A stretch of DNA of 64,000 nt. Origin: Euborellia annulipes. Lineage: Eukaryota > Arthropoda > Insecta > Dermaptera > Anisolabididae. This document shows, in pieces, positions 32,536 through 45,500 of the stretch. Where the stretch lies: assembly GCA_023213315.1 (NCBI GenBank), contig JAKCPI010002458.1, forward strand, positions 1 to 64,000. The letters run 5' to 3'. Below the pieces are notes generated by a model that saw nothing but the letters and a program-made list of their open reading frames with translations, was not told where the DNA came from and made no database searches. A program made the translations under genes and the position numbers. Within the stretch, counting starts at the first letter, position 1, and each line of letters opens with the position of its first letter.

Positions 32536-32818
32536 GCTGGGTAGGCAGCCAGGATTAGAAATAAAATACAATTTTATTTCAATCTGCTCGTTGACGTTTC
32601 GGGTGCTAATCGCCCCCTTCCTCAGTACTGAGCAGGTGTCAATTATAACAATAAGGTGTTACCTTATTATATATTATTGATTAGTTCTGAGGAAGGGGGC
32701 GATTACCACCCGAAACGTCGACGAGCAGATTGAAATAAGATTGTGTTTTATTTCTAACCCTGGCTGCCTACCCAGCATCGATAATATACACACGTCTCCA
32801 GTCAAAGAAAATATTATC
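32536..32818 (+). mobile_element. Palindromic retroelement-like insertion #5 with two hammerhead-like cores
   Basis: Arms begin GCTGGGTAGGCAGCCAGG and end with its complement (32778). A unique tail lies at 32779-32818. The perfect 13-bp duplication tttattttacaat is at 32523-32535 and 32819-32831. Both arms keep the core: plus CTGAGGA (32687-32693) ... GAAACG (from 32712); minus the same at 32619-32625. The arms' GGCAGCCAGG...GAAATAAAA and the tail's ATAATAT...CCAGTCA relate it to insertion #2. Confidence 0.85.
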
Positions 32819-32831
32819 TTTATTTTACAAT

Positions 32832-33817
32832 TTGTAAATATTAATATTTACTCACCAGTTAACAATAGTTTCGTGCGACAGGCTAATCGCTACTGCTAGA
32901 AAGCAGCGACCAATCGCATCTAGAAATAAGCAGCGACTAATCACCCCGTGTGACCTAGGCTTTAAGTCGAACGCACTCAGGAACAGACGATTTGCCTTAC
33001 TTAGAATGTCGGCTCCAAAAGTGTGGCTTCCCTATTTAAATCATGTTGATTAGAATGCACTATACAAAGTATTTCCGGTGACGAAATTTCTGGTTTTGTC
33101 TGTTCCTGTTAGCATCCGTCACTGGGTTTGGACATATTAAGCATATGAAAACTTGAGTATTCATGACGTAGGCTACTGTTCAGAAGAGGTTTGAGGGAAG
33201 AAGTTTCACAACTGCAAAAGAATTGTTAATTGTATTAAGTATTAAAGAGGAGACATGGAATTAGGAAAAGTTAACATTAACATAAAATATATCGTAATGG
33301 AATCAAACCACACTGGAACTAAAAAAGATTTCCCTTTTGTTTTTAAGAGGCTAGGATTTTTAGTTAGTTTATGGTGATACAAGTACAATTGTTGACTTTT
33401 AAATATATCTTTATTTAAAAATTATATTAAATAAAACATGATTTTATCAAATAAAAATATTAATCATAACAATATATAACAAATAAATAATTTCCATGCT
33501 AAAATCTTGCTTTAAACTACTGAATAGTCTATTAAAATATATATATAAATTCTATAATAATTATATTATTTGGCTAAGAGTACATAATCCTTGTATTTGT
33601 TTTTTTATTTTTCATTTGGAATGAATTTAATTAATATACTGGCATGTTAAATGTTTTACTCATAAGTCAATAATGGTTACGAGATGAGAAATAAATAAAA
33701 GGGGCCGGGGGGCTGAAAGAGCAACAACGATCAAGATCGTGGCTGTTAAGCAATGCCAAAGCACGGCTGAATTCGGTCTGGCACCAAGAACGTCCCCCAG
33801 TAACCTTCTGTATTAAT
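32832..33817. other. Intergenic, no gene
   Basis: 32870-32960 repeats AGCAGCGAC(C/T)AATC(G/A)C three times. 33697-33800 is a unique GC-richer patch of unknown nature directly before the mariner insertion. Otherwise AT-rich. Confidence 0.4.
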
Positions 33818-33819
33818 TA

Positions 33820-34153
33820 TTGGGTTGTTCGGAAAGTAATTTCGTTTTTTTTAACAGCTAACTTCACACTTGAGCCGCATAATCATTATATATTTTCACA
33901 GATGATATAGTCTGTTCAAGCAAAAAAAAATTATCTGATGTGTATGGAGAAGATGTAATTGAAAAAACGCTCGTGCCAAAACTGTTTTCAAATTTGATAT
34001 TGAAGATGTCCATCCTTCTGGAATACCAGTGGAAGCTGATGAAGATCAGCTGTGAAAATATATATATACGTTCTAGTGTGAAGTTAGCTGTGAAAAAATA
34101 CAATTAAGTATTTTGTTGGGGAAAAAAACGAAATTACTTTCCCATCAACCTAA
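33820..34153 (+). mobile_element. Internally deleted mariner element, 334 bp
   Basis: Termini TTGGGTTGTTCGGAAAGTAA and the complement (TTACTTTCCCATCAACCTAA) are flanked by TA (33818-33819 and 34154-34155), classic for mariner. Inside, the plus strand at about 33970-34050 still encodes a broken 'VFKFDIEDVHPSGIPVEADED', which aligns with the FAKFRSGDFDxEDxPRSGRPxEAD block of mariner transposases. It is related to the copy at 38926. Confidence 0.9.
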
Positions 34154-34155
34154 TA

Positions 34156-35343
34156 TACTGTATAATACAATAAAACCCTCTAGAGCCGAAAAGTGAAATT
34201 TAAATAAAAGCAAAATAGTCACATTGTCCTGCTAAAATAAATAAATTATGAAGAGATTAAAATTTATGAAAGGGAAATTCGAGTTTGTGATAGTTATAGG
34301 CTGATCATATATAGAATATGTAGGCCTATTACATTATATATATATTATTATAGGACATCGGTATTAAGTCTCGGCCGGAGTATTGATAGACTTCCCTTAA
34401 TTGTAGATAGTCTGTAATTGATAAAGCAAGAAAGGCAGGTGCAGATTACTTATGGATAGTAGGATAAGTAATTATTGAAAAGTTTCTGGTCAAATTTATT
34501 GTTCATTAGTCATTAATGCATGAAATAAAAATTATGCATAATTTGTATATATGAAACACTTACTTATATTAAAGTAATTTTATCTCTTGTAGCAAGAACT
34601 AATGATGGGATAATAAATTTGAACCATAACATACCAATATTCACTTAATATCCCTCAAAGCTTTATTTTTGTCTGCACCTGTCTTTCTTCCTTTTTTAAT
34701 TATGGTCAGCCTATAAATAAAGAAATATATAAATATCATTCAAATTAGAAATGGCATTTTAAATGAACCAAAAAAAAAAATAAGATTCAATGATATTTAA
34801 TATTATATTTTACAGAAGATATCCGATTTTGATAAAAATAATTTTTGAGTATGGTAACTAATAAATAAAATTAGGAATTATAGTCAAGACATTTTCGAAA
34901 GACTTTGAGTGTTAAGGAGTGGAGGGAAATATTTATATTACTACAAAACGGAGAAATATAATGACCGCTTTTACATTTTTATCAATCTCAATTTCTTCAT
35001 GCCGCAGCTACACTAATGAGAGAGGTTTAATTAAAAGAAAATCTTCTTTTATTATTTATTATTTTAGTGTTAAAGACCGACTATGGATTTTTCAATTTTG
35101 AAACTGTTTAATTGCGGGTCTTACAATCAATTAATTATAAATTTATTATATTCATACTTAGCAATAATAATTGTGAATTATTGTTTTGCATTTCACATAA
35201 TAATATAGATTCTTTGTAAATCTTTCAAATTATTTCCACATCAAACTTACAATAATAAGATATCATGGATTTCATTTATATATAATTATACATTCTCCAG
35301 CCAGGCACCCCAACCTTAAATAATTTAAGACTTAAAAATAATG
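34156..35343. other. AT-rich intergenic, no feature recognised
   Basis: No exon-like segment, repeat terminus or RNA gene identified. Confidence 0.5.
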
Positions 35344-35345
35344 TA

Positions 35346-35540
35346 CCATCTATTCCAATAGTATTGAGACCCCGTAGTTAGGCAGCCCAAATGGCGCATA
35401 CTAAAGCAAAAAAGGATAAAAAGGGTCGTTCAGCCCATTGTCTGCTTTGAACAAGGAATTTCTCACACAGACAAGAAAGCTTTAGTGTTCATGTGCCATT
35501 TGGGCTGCCTGACTACCGGGCTTTAGTCTCGATATTAAAC
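35346..35540. mobile_element. Tc1/mariner-like MITE, second copy
   Basis: Starts TA-CCATCTATT and carries GTAGTTAGGCAGCCCAAATG near the left end and its complement (CATTTGGGCTGCCTGACTAC) at 35493-35512. Same family as 23006-23284; its right terminus is eroded. Confidence 0.75.
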
Positions 35541-35566
35541 GTCCGAGAACCAAGAGGTGTTGACAA

Positions 35567-35755
35567 ATGTCAATATTGATAGTCTTAAAGCGAAGGGACG
35601 GGTTCGGTTGCCAGGCAGTTCGATAAATATTTATTTAAATCATTTGGATATCAAATGGTATAAATAAATGTGCCTGGAACTCCTAATATATCGTATTTAA
35701 ATGTGTATCGTAATCTATCTACATGGCTTAAGATGCCGAAGACATAAAAAAGCTC
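35567..35755 (+). repeat. Degenerate SINE copy
   Basis: Retains a B-box-like GGGTTCGGTTGCC, the ATCATTTGGATATCAAATGG fold-back, GTGCCTGGAACTCC and the GGCTTAAGATGCCGAAGAC block, but the tRNA head is eroded. Confidence 0.6.
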
Positions 35756-35878
35756 TCTTTAATTTTCTCTTTGTGGGCATATTTTTCTACAGACACCCCA
35801 GACCTGGTGAAATGTTCAACAATAATACACATTTATTATTGTTGAGTACGAATAGAATCAATATTATAAGAGATTAAT

Positions 35879-36101
35879 GCCCATTTGCACCAAAACATCT
35901 TAGATCTTAAGCTCGCCTTGAGTCCTCCATAATCTAAAAAGCGAAATTTTACCTATTTAACTTATTTATATATTTTTTTGAAATAAATATATCTTATTGT
36001 TATTATTTACGGAGGCACAAATAGAGGATCTTAAGACCCGATTTCCTGTTTCAAATTCTATTTTAAGATGTAAGACTGTGGATGCGTTGGTGCAAACGGG
36101 C
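35879..36101. mobile_element. MITE with GCCC(A/G)TTTGCACCAA termini
   Basis: Ends GCCCATTTGCACCAA and TTGGTGCAAACGGGC are inverted repeats. The inner part repeats ATCTTAAG-type motifs in both orientations. A left-half copy lies at 63596-63665. The superfamily is not settled; the flanks suggest a TAA/TTA-type target. Confidence 0.7.
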
Positions 36102-36532
36102 ATAAATGATGGAATAGAGACGAAACTGAAAAATGCATACAGTTGGTTATTAACACTAAAATGAATTAAAAAATAAAAGAAAATTATCTTATAAATCTCG
36201 CCGTGTTGAGGAATGTAGCTGCTGCTTCAAAGAGAGATTGATAAATTCCTTGTCTAAAAAAAAAACATTATTATTGTTGGCAATGAGCTGCATAAAAAAT
36301 TTCAGGGATCCTAAAACAGGTTAACTATAATATTAATAACAATTTTTATAAAAATATATTTTTTACTGATTTCCTTTCTGATAAAAATAAGTTAAAATTT
36401 TTTCCCTCTGGCTTCTTTCTTTTTCAAAATTATCAGTCAGTGAGAAATGAATAAAATTAAAAAAAGAAAATAAGTGAAAAATTAATTAATACTTTTGTAA
36501 ATTTCTGACAGATGCATTGATCGTTGAGTTGT

Positions 36533-39500
36533 TTAGCTATAAACTTGTTGTTGTTCATCTTGGAGCATGTGAATGGCATCGGTTGGTGAGGCGTAGACAG
36601 CCCGAGGATTAAAATCTGCAAAAGATAAAAAATAATAAAGAAAGTGTTATAGAGTATAATAATATATTATTAAAGCATATCACGAATTTCTAAAAATATA
36701 AGAGAATAAATATATAATAAATGTACATTTACTGTATACCGGGTGGGCCATTAGTGCGTGGACGGAAGTTGTGGGCTTATTAAGGGACATTTTTAAAGTT
36801 TGTTGATCGTATATAATGTGGGACCTTTAGGGCTACAAATTAAAAATATTTTCGTTCCAATTGCACTTTTATACAGGGTGCCCATATCAAAGTTATGTTT
36901 TTTAAATGGAACGCCCTATATTATTGCATATTTAGATTCTACGGCCAATTTTAATATGAGTTTATGTCATGTAATGTATTCCAAACCAAACCGTTTAGCC
37001 GCAAATCGGGTTTTTGTGAAAAAACGCTGTCTGTAAAAAATTGAATATCGCGCGAACCATAAGACTTAGGGGATTGTTCTTTTGTGATGTTACTAATCAT
37101 GAAATGTACTAATGTAGGCCAGATGGGTAACCCGGAATTATTCTTATGTTGGGAGATATGGCCATGCCAATTTGGAAAATTTCAATCATGGATAACTTTA
37201 TTTTTTCAAATAGAACATGCTACTTTTTTGATGCCAAGGGACGTGAAATTTAATTCTCTTTCTAATGACATAAGGTTGTCTATATCTATCTTTGGTAGTT
37301 TTCTTTTTATTTCAAAATATCTGATAACGAAAAAAAAATACATTTATTATAGACAAAACCATTTAAAAAAACAATCCAAACGCAAACAAAATTGTAATAA
37401 ATGGAAAAGATATGCTAAATATTCGAAAATATCTTTAAATTTCCCTTAAAATCATTTATTTGAACTTCTCAAAGAAGTCCCGCTTGCTCAAATTAGGGTT
37501 ACGATTTTTCAACAAGATGGGCACCTCCTAACCTGAACATAACCCTAATTTCTTTTTCGAGAAGTTCAAATAAATGAGTTTAAGGAAATTTCAATACATT
37601 TTCGAATATTTACCCTAACTTTTCCATTTATTACAATTTTGTTTTGTGTTTGGATTGTTTTTTAAAATGGTTTTGTCTATAATAAATGTATTTTTTTTTC
37701 GTTATCAGATATTTTGAAATAAAAAGAAAACTACCAAAGATAGATATAGACAACCTTATGTCATTAGAAAGAGAATTAAATTTCACGTCCCTTGGCATCA
37801 AAAAAGTAGCATGTTCTATTTGAAAAAATAAAGTTATCCATGATTGAAATTTTCCAAATTGGCATGGCCATATCTCCCAACATAAGAATAATTCCGGGTT
37901 ACCCATCTGGCCTACATTAGTACATTTCATGATTAGTAACATCACAAAAGAACAATCCCCTAAGTCTTATGGTTCGGGAGATATTCAATTTTTTCCAGAC
38001 AGCAGTTTTTTCACTAAAGCCCGATTTGCGGCTAAACGGTTTGGTTTGGAATACATTGCATGACATAAAGTCATACTAAAATTGGCCGTAGAATCCAAAT
38101 ATGCAATAATATATAGGGCGTTCCATTTAAAAAACATAACTTTGATATGGACCACCCTGTATATGAGGTGCAATTGGAACGAAAATATTTTTAATTTGTA
38201 GCCCTAAAGGTCCCACATTATATACGATCAACAAACTTTAAAAATGTCCGTTAATAAGCCCACAATCTTCCGTCCACGCACTAATGGCCCACCCGGTATA
38301 TATATATTTTGTTGTATTGATCTGCATTTTCGCCTAGAGACTCATGCTATTTTTACGACATTACGTGCTTAAGTGATGCAGGTTAAGGAAAAAAAGAAAA
38401 GTTAAACTTTTGATTGACTGATGAAAAAAAAAAAAAATAGATAAATTAAGAGTGTCTCAGGGAAAAGGCAGTTTTAAAACTTGAAAATTTTTTGGATTTA
38501 GACCTTCGTGGTGTGATATAATTTTAATTCATAAGCTTTGTTTGTTTTTTTTAAAAAACAAATATTAATTATATTTTATTTAAACATGTTAAAAGCTTTT
38601 TTAATGCAGTATTAAAGTTAGAAATAAGTTTAATGGGATTTTTTTTTTACAGCTTTAATAAAAATTGTAAATAAAATAGAAAGGGGTAAATTAAGTCTTT
38701 CAGACCAGAAAAAACTAAATATACAAATATATATCATATTCTTTTCATTTTTTGAATAAAATTATTGCATTCTTGAAATCTCACACTGATTAAGAGTGGG
38801 AGAAAAATAAATAAGATATATATATATATATATATATTTTTTATTTTTGCTGGATTGAAAATGGCCTTATTTTTAATATTCTCATTCTTATTATATCAAC
38901 ATCTTAAAAATTAAAATATAATATATTGGGTTGTTGGGAAAATAATTTCGTTTGTTTATGAAAATAAAAGACGATTTCTTTTTTATAATGAATAAATATT
39001 TTATTTAATTATACCGTATATTGTCCATTTTGGTCCAATCTGGCACGCTCATAAAATTTTTGTTCTTTGCTGGCAAAAAACTGATCCAGGTGATTTTTGA
39101 CCTCCTCATTTGATATTAAGGTTTTATTTTCTAAAAAATTTTGTAGAGAGAGGAACAAATAATAATCAGAAGGTGCCATATCTGAGGAATATGGTGGGTG
39201 TGGCAGTATATACCATCTAAGCTGTAAAAAGTTTTTGGCCGTTATCTTGGTTCGCTTTTTTATTGATCAATTCTGGGTTTTTCTGTTTAAGTGTATTTTT
39301 CAATTTGTCCAGTTGATGACAGAAGACTTCAGAATTGATCATTGTGTTGTAGAAGCTCAAAAAAACGATTCCTTTGTAATCCCACCAAACAGATAGGAAA
39401 ACCTTTTTTTTGTAGACAAGGCATTTCTCGTCCCCAGGAATGATGCGCTTCAAAAATGGACCATCTTCTAGATATTTGAGAAGCAAATCACCTGGCCTTC

Positions 39501-42500
39501 CAGAACGAGGGGCATGTTCAACATCAAAATCGCCCGATCGAAATTTTGCAAACAAGTTTTAGTAATGGCGTTCTGTCAATGTTATCCATATACATCGGAT
39601 GGTTTGAACAGCATTTTTATCTTTTCTATAGTAAAAAAGTAAAATATGCCGAAAATGGTGCTTTTTACTTTCCATACTTGAAAGCGTGCCAATAAAAAAC
39701 CAGAGCGTAGAATCAATCGAACTTTTTCACAAGAAAGCCTTGCTATGATTATGCGGCTTAAGTGTGAAGTTAGCTGTGAAAAAATACAATTAAGTCCTTT
39801 GTTGGGAAAAAACGAAATTACTTTCCGAACAATCCAATATATCATTTCGGGTTTTGAATCAGCAAATTTGCATATGCAACGAAAATGGATTACGGACAAT
39901 AAAATAATTAATGTGTCTTTGGGCCCAAAAGGCCCTCGGTTAATAAACCATCATTCAAATTGAAATTTTTTAAATCAAAGTGGTTTCAGATTATTTTTTT
40001 TTATCAGAGCTGTAAAAAACAATAAATAAAGAAGAAACTATACTCAATACATCATACAAATATGCTTGAAGGCACAGGCACCTAAAAAAACCAAAGAACA
40101 GCAAGAATAGTAAGTACTAGCCTACTTGTTTTCATTTGCAACTACGGAATTCAATTCTAAGCAAAAAAATAAACAAATACAACATGGCAGCAGGATTTTG
40201 CTCTTCTACTAATTATTCACGAGACAATACAAAGTACAAACCTCACTCTAAACTCTTAGGAGACTCGTCGTGATCAGGAACAAGGACGGCTGAAATTTTA
40301 ATAAAACACCATATATCTTTTTTAAATACATTATTTCAGTATACAAAATTCGCCATGTCAGCATATTAATTTGATCTATTTAATTTTTAAATATAGAATT
40401 TTTTACATGTCAATTGTGAGATAATAATAAGGATTTATCATTCAAAAAAGTCCTTCAACTTCTTTGAAAATTAGTTTTATTCTTCTTTTGAATATATGAA
40501 TTTATGGCAACTGTGTCTGTGTAAGCCTATATTTGCCATTTTTTTCTATAACAAAATGGGTTCAACCCCGAAATATTTATAATAATACCCATAAATATTT
40601 TAGATTATCTACAACATTAAATCGAAATTAGAATTTAGAAAATGCGCGATTGCTGGTAGAAATGTTAATGGTTTTACTTGGCTAACTCGAATCTCTTCAG
40701 TCATTATAGAAATAATAAATTTGTAGTTTTTTACTCTAAATCGAAAGAATTTTTACAGAATTTAGAAGATGCACTAGAAAATTATTAATAGTATTTATAA
40801 AAAGAATATTTTATAAATAATTTTAGAATATTTAAAATTAAAAAAAAAAATTCTATATTTAATGAAACTATTTTAATAATTAACAAAATAAGTTCTTGAA
40901 AACTTACGTTTAACTTCTGGTTGATTAAGATTCTTGCGTGCGATGAGAATTTGAACAACAACATGAATTATACCACTGACTATAGATGCAACGCCAAAAA
41001 TTCGGAATGCCTGAGCAGTGCCATATTCTTGAAGTAGAAAGCCGCCAAGAAGACTTCCCAGAGAAACCCCTAAAATAATATATAAAAGATGGTCAATGGG
41101 AACTGAATGAGAGTAGAGGAATAATTTATTTATTATCAAATAGCCTGAAACCGATGAGGTATGGTTAGATAGCCAACTTCGCAACAATCATCTCCAACTC
41201 CTTTAACTCCAAAAAAAGAGACTACAAAGACAAACATGAAAGGGATAGTGAATTAAATTTATTCCTCGGAGGACCCCCACCCCCACAATGGGTAGAGTTG
41301 GCAAAATAAGGTTTATCAACTGAAATTAATTAATCTTTTCTTCATGATATAATTTATATTCAATACACACCCCTATAAAACGTTAAATGTGCTATTCTGG
41401 AATAATCAAATGACAAAGCATTGAGCTCACACTCTCAAAAAATGGACTGATGATGGTTATATTTCATTAAAACCAAAACTTTTTCCTCAAAAAAAGGTTT
41501 CTTTTGTGGGGGTAAACACCCTGGCGCCTTGCTCCCTTTTCTCCTTTTTTTTAAAAATAAAACCCCCCCCCCCCCCTTCAAGCAAATACTTTAAGGCCAA
41601 AGCGTTAACATTTAGTCAATGGTGTTAAAAATTAAAGTCATATCTAGGGAGTGGCTTTAATATTTTAACGCCGTATTTAATGCATAAAAATGGCGTCTTT
41701 AACCTAAAAATTAAGGTTATGGTTTTGACAGCTTTGAAATAAAAGTAACATGTTAATGCCGCTGTTAAAATTTTGTTTAGAGAATACCATTTTTTAACGC
41801 TGGTATGTCAGATAGGCCTAAGATTGAAATAAATCAAGTTAGTAATGCGCATGCGTGAAAGGTTATCGAGCGGTGTAAAAACACGAACAAGCAGAAAACA
41901 TATATATTTTTATATCGATTGTCAACACCTGGTGCTAAAAAGTAATATGTTAACATCGCTGTTAAAACACTTGGTATAGAGAATATCATTTTTTAACGCT
42001 GATGTTATTACTTTACTTTTTAAGACCCAATTTATGATGTTAAATGTTAACTTCTGTTTTTAGAAAAATGTGTATACTGGTATAGTATAAATTACCAATT
42101 CCTTCAAAAACGGAGCCAACAAGTCCTTGAACGGTAGCTTCAGTGCCTGGAGGTGCAACGATCGATGCATAAGAAGCCATCGTTGCATAAAATATTCCCA
42201 ACGATGGTCCTTGAAGTAATTCGATGGGCAAACAAAACCAAGGATTCTGAAGCCATGAATAGAGAAGAAATCGAATACCGAAGGCAAAAAGGACCATGGA
42301 CATTGCGTGAATATGTCCTATTTTGTTTAAAATGATACCTATAAAACAAAAAAAATATCTTGGAAAAAATTTTAAAAAAATGCAAACATTATTTACAAAC
42401 AAAAAATAAATATATTGTAATAAAATTTATGTATCTTCTAAATATACTCTATAAAGAGAGCCCAGTCTGGCTAAAGAGTAGAAAGTTCCTAAAGCTAATA

Positions 42501-45500
42501 ACAACAAAAAACCTTCAACAGAAAAAATTATTTAAGAGACGCGTCTCGAAAAACCGTTAATAGCCGGTTCAGAAGCTGGTTACTCTAAGCGGCAAGAGAT
42601 GGCGTTAGTTCATAAGGAAACAAGCATTTTAGTCCATTTCATTTGAAAGGTTCCAGCAAATTAATTAAAGGCAAAAAATTAATTAATCTTTAACACAATG
42701 ATTACTAATTTAATTATCTATAAGATATAGACCGAATATTTTAAAAATATCTTTTATTTAATATGATTAATCTAAAAATTTTTTTTTTTTTTCGAAAATC
42801 AAAAAAAGGGCTTCTATAAGTTGTAGATATTTTAAATAGCTTTAAAAAATTTGAGGTCGATAGCTTCAAAATTGTGGCCGCTCGAAACTTTCAAAATCAG
42901 CACCTCGAGAAGCGCACCTTAGCTAGTGTCTTCTCTCTGAGCCACGGGTCAAGGGCGTTTTTATTTATTATTATGTGATATTTATTAAATTGATAAATAC
43001 GTAATACAAAATAATTCTTATTTGTCTAATGCTGTCCTTCTGTTAGTCCTATAATCAATAATTTTATTTATTAAGAAAGATATTAGATGTTATTATGACC
43101 TAAATAATGATAAATTATTTTTTTTTTTTTTACCTGAAAGGAAAAGAAATGGTAATTCGCCGCAAAAACATTGAATCGCCATAACAAGTCCTTCAAGGGT
43201 TTTGATCCAAGTTTGAGTGTCGCAACCTTCTTGAGTGGCTAACTCTTCTAAATGCCTAGGGAGAAAATTTTATATATTAGAACTGGAAAAAGTGCAGAGG
43301 CAATAGGCAGATGATGGACAGAAAATTTTTTGATGAACATCTTTCCTCCCCTTAAATTCAATTTAAGAGGATAGAGATTTTTTGGCCCCTTTATTCAAAA
43401 TATTTAATTTTGAAGTTAGATGAAAGTTGACTTCAAGAGGAACATTGAATCTTTAGTCCGAAACATTTTAAAGTATTTTTTATTCTGTTTATTTTTAATT
43501 CGTAAGCATTTTACATAATAGAATGCTTTTTTTTTAATTATGATTAATTAAAAAATATTTTTTTATAACTTTATATTTATAGAAAATGTAAAAAACGTTC
43601 TATTATGAAAATTTTAATTTTTTTTTTCATCTAAAAATGTAAAAATCATTAATATCCAACCTATAATAATTAAATAAAGTGGGGAAGAAGTCAAAAATAA
43701 ATTTCGATTGAGTGTACATGGCCGTAAGGATGATCAATTTTATTATAAGGACATCGGCCAAAAAATAAATACTTTTGCGTATTATCCGTTTATTTGTAAA
43801 TATTTAGATTCCAATGATATAGAATCATCTTCAGTTCCATGAATGCTTCTTTTGTCATATTAGATGGGAGAAATTAACGATTTGCAAAACATCTGTTGAT
43901 TGTACTGAAGATGATTCTATATCACTGGAATCGAAATATTTACAAATAAACGGATAATACGCAAACGTATTTATTTTTTGGCAGATGTCCTTATAATAAA
44001 ATTGAAAAATAAATTTCGTATTTATTTAAAATTTAACGTTCAAATAAATTTAGTTCAGAACTTTTGCAAAAGGTGACAGGCTAGTCTAACAGCATTATCA
44101 GATCACTTTTACTTATAAGCCTATATTTATATATTTTTATGCTGTTATAAATGAGATATAAAATATAATAATATTTATAAACTATTCATTATTAAAAGAT
44201 CAACGAAAATTAAACATATACATGAGATTAAATATGGACCCTGTTATGCAATGGTGTGTCAAAGACCAAAAAATTCAAAATTGAGTTAAACACGGAATAT
44301 TGTTTCAAATGCTTTAATTAATAGTATTTTTTTTAGGAAATATGTCCTAAAAAAATTTATATTTAATGTTACTTGCACAATTGACAAGAAAAATTATATA
44401 TAATCCAATGTAAACAAAAAACTTTATTGTTGATTTTCTCAAAACTCGATGTTTGGTCTTTGACACACCATTGCATAACAGGGTCCATATAGCCCTACCA
44501 TCCTGCCATCTGATGGCAAATTTTCGTAATAGTTGGGCTTTTTGGCTAATTTTTAAGACTCCTAACGCCATCTTATCGGCAAAAACATGCAAACAGCTTT
44601 GCCTCCATAAGCCCCTTAATTTTTTGCAGGTTTAAAGGATGAAAATACTCGTTCAAATTGGATTTTAAAGCCTGATTACTTCAAAAATTTTCTGTTTATC
44701 ATCAGTCTTAAAAAGATTATTCAAGTAGACTATATTACCAGAAAAGAAATTGCCAAATCATACTCGTGCAGAGACCACTGCAGATACACCATATAAAAAA
44801 AATCATAATTCGTAGATTTGTTAATAATTTTCCAACATCTTTTAAAATATTTGCTGAAAAATTTCTTTGGCGATGCTAAAAGTTGAAAAAAATGTATGAA
44901 AAAAATTTAAAATTATTATAAAATAAATTAATAAAAAAGGATTTTACCTTAAGAAATTGTCCTGATATTATATTTAACGTTATTAAAACCAACATCATAT
45001 AAAAAATCACTGTATAATCTTTTTCAGTTTTCCCTCTGCTAAATTGATCAACTAAATATCCAGAAAGTGCTGAGAAAATTCCCCATCCAATGGCTCCCCA
45101 GAGTCTCTGTTGGCCAAATTTTGACGGATTTTCTCCTAAAATAATATTAAAAAAAAAAACATATTAGATTTTATATTTTAATTCAATAATCTTAAATACT
45201 AAAACTATATATGGAGCAAACAAGGTCATGTCCAGAACTCAACCTTGTTTCTTTTTTATATTTTGTTATCTTATTTTTTTTTACTTTCGTTTGAGAAATA
45301 AATTTTAAATATTTATACTGTAACATAAACATGTTATTTCTTCGAAAGATATTTTTTGTGTTATTGATTTCCTTCACAAAAGAATGGTATCTACTTTTTT
45401 AGGATTTAGTAATAATAAATAATAGTTTGAATTTTTTGATAATACATGAAAATGTTAATAAAGAGAAAAGAATTAATCATTTTGAACAACTATAAATTTT

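Noticed and set aside
33864..34103. 79-codon minus-strand frame in the 334-bp mariner
   Set aside because: It is antisense to the transposase remnant on the plus strand.
37084..37945. Two identical open frames (121 and 104 codons) on opposite strands
   Set aside because: They are mirror images within the arms of the 1.56-kb palindrome, so the duplication is explained by the repeat. The translation has no recognisable domain and lies in an MFSD6 intron.
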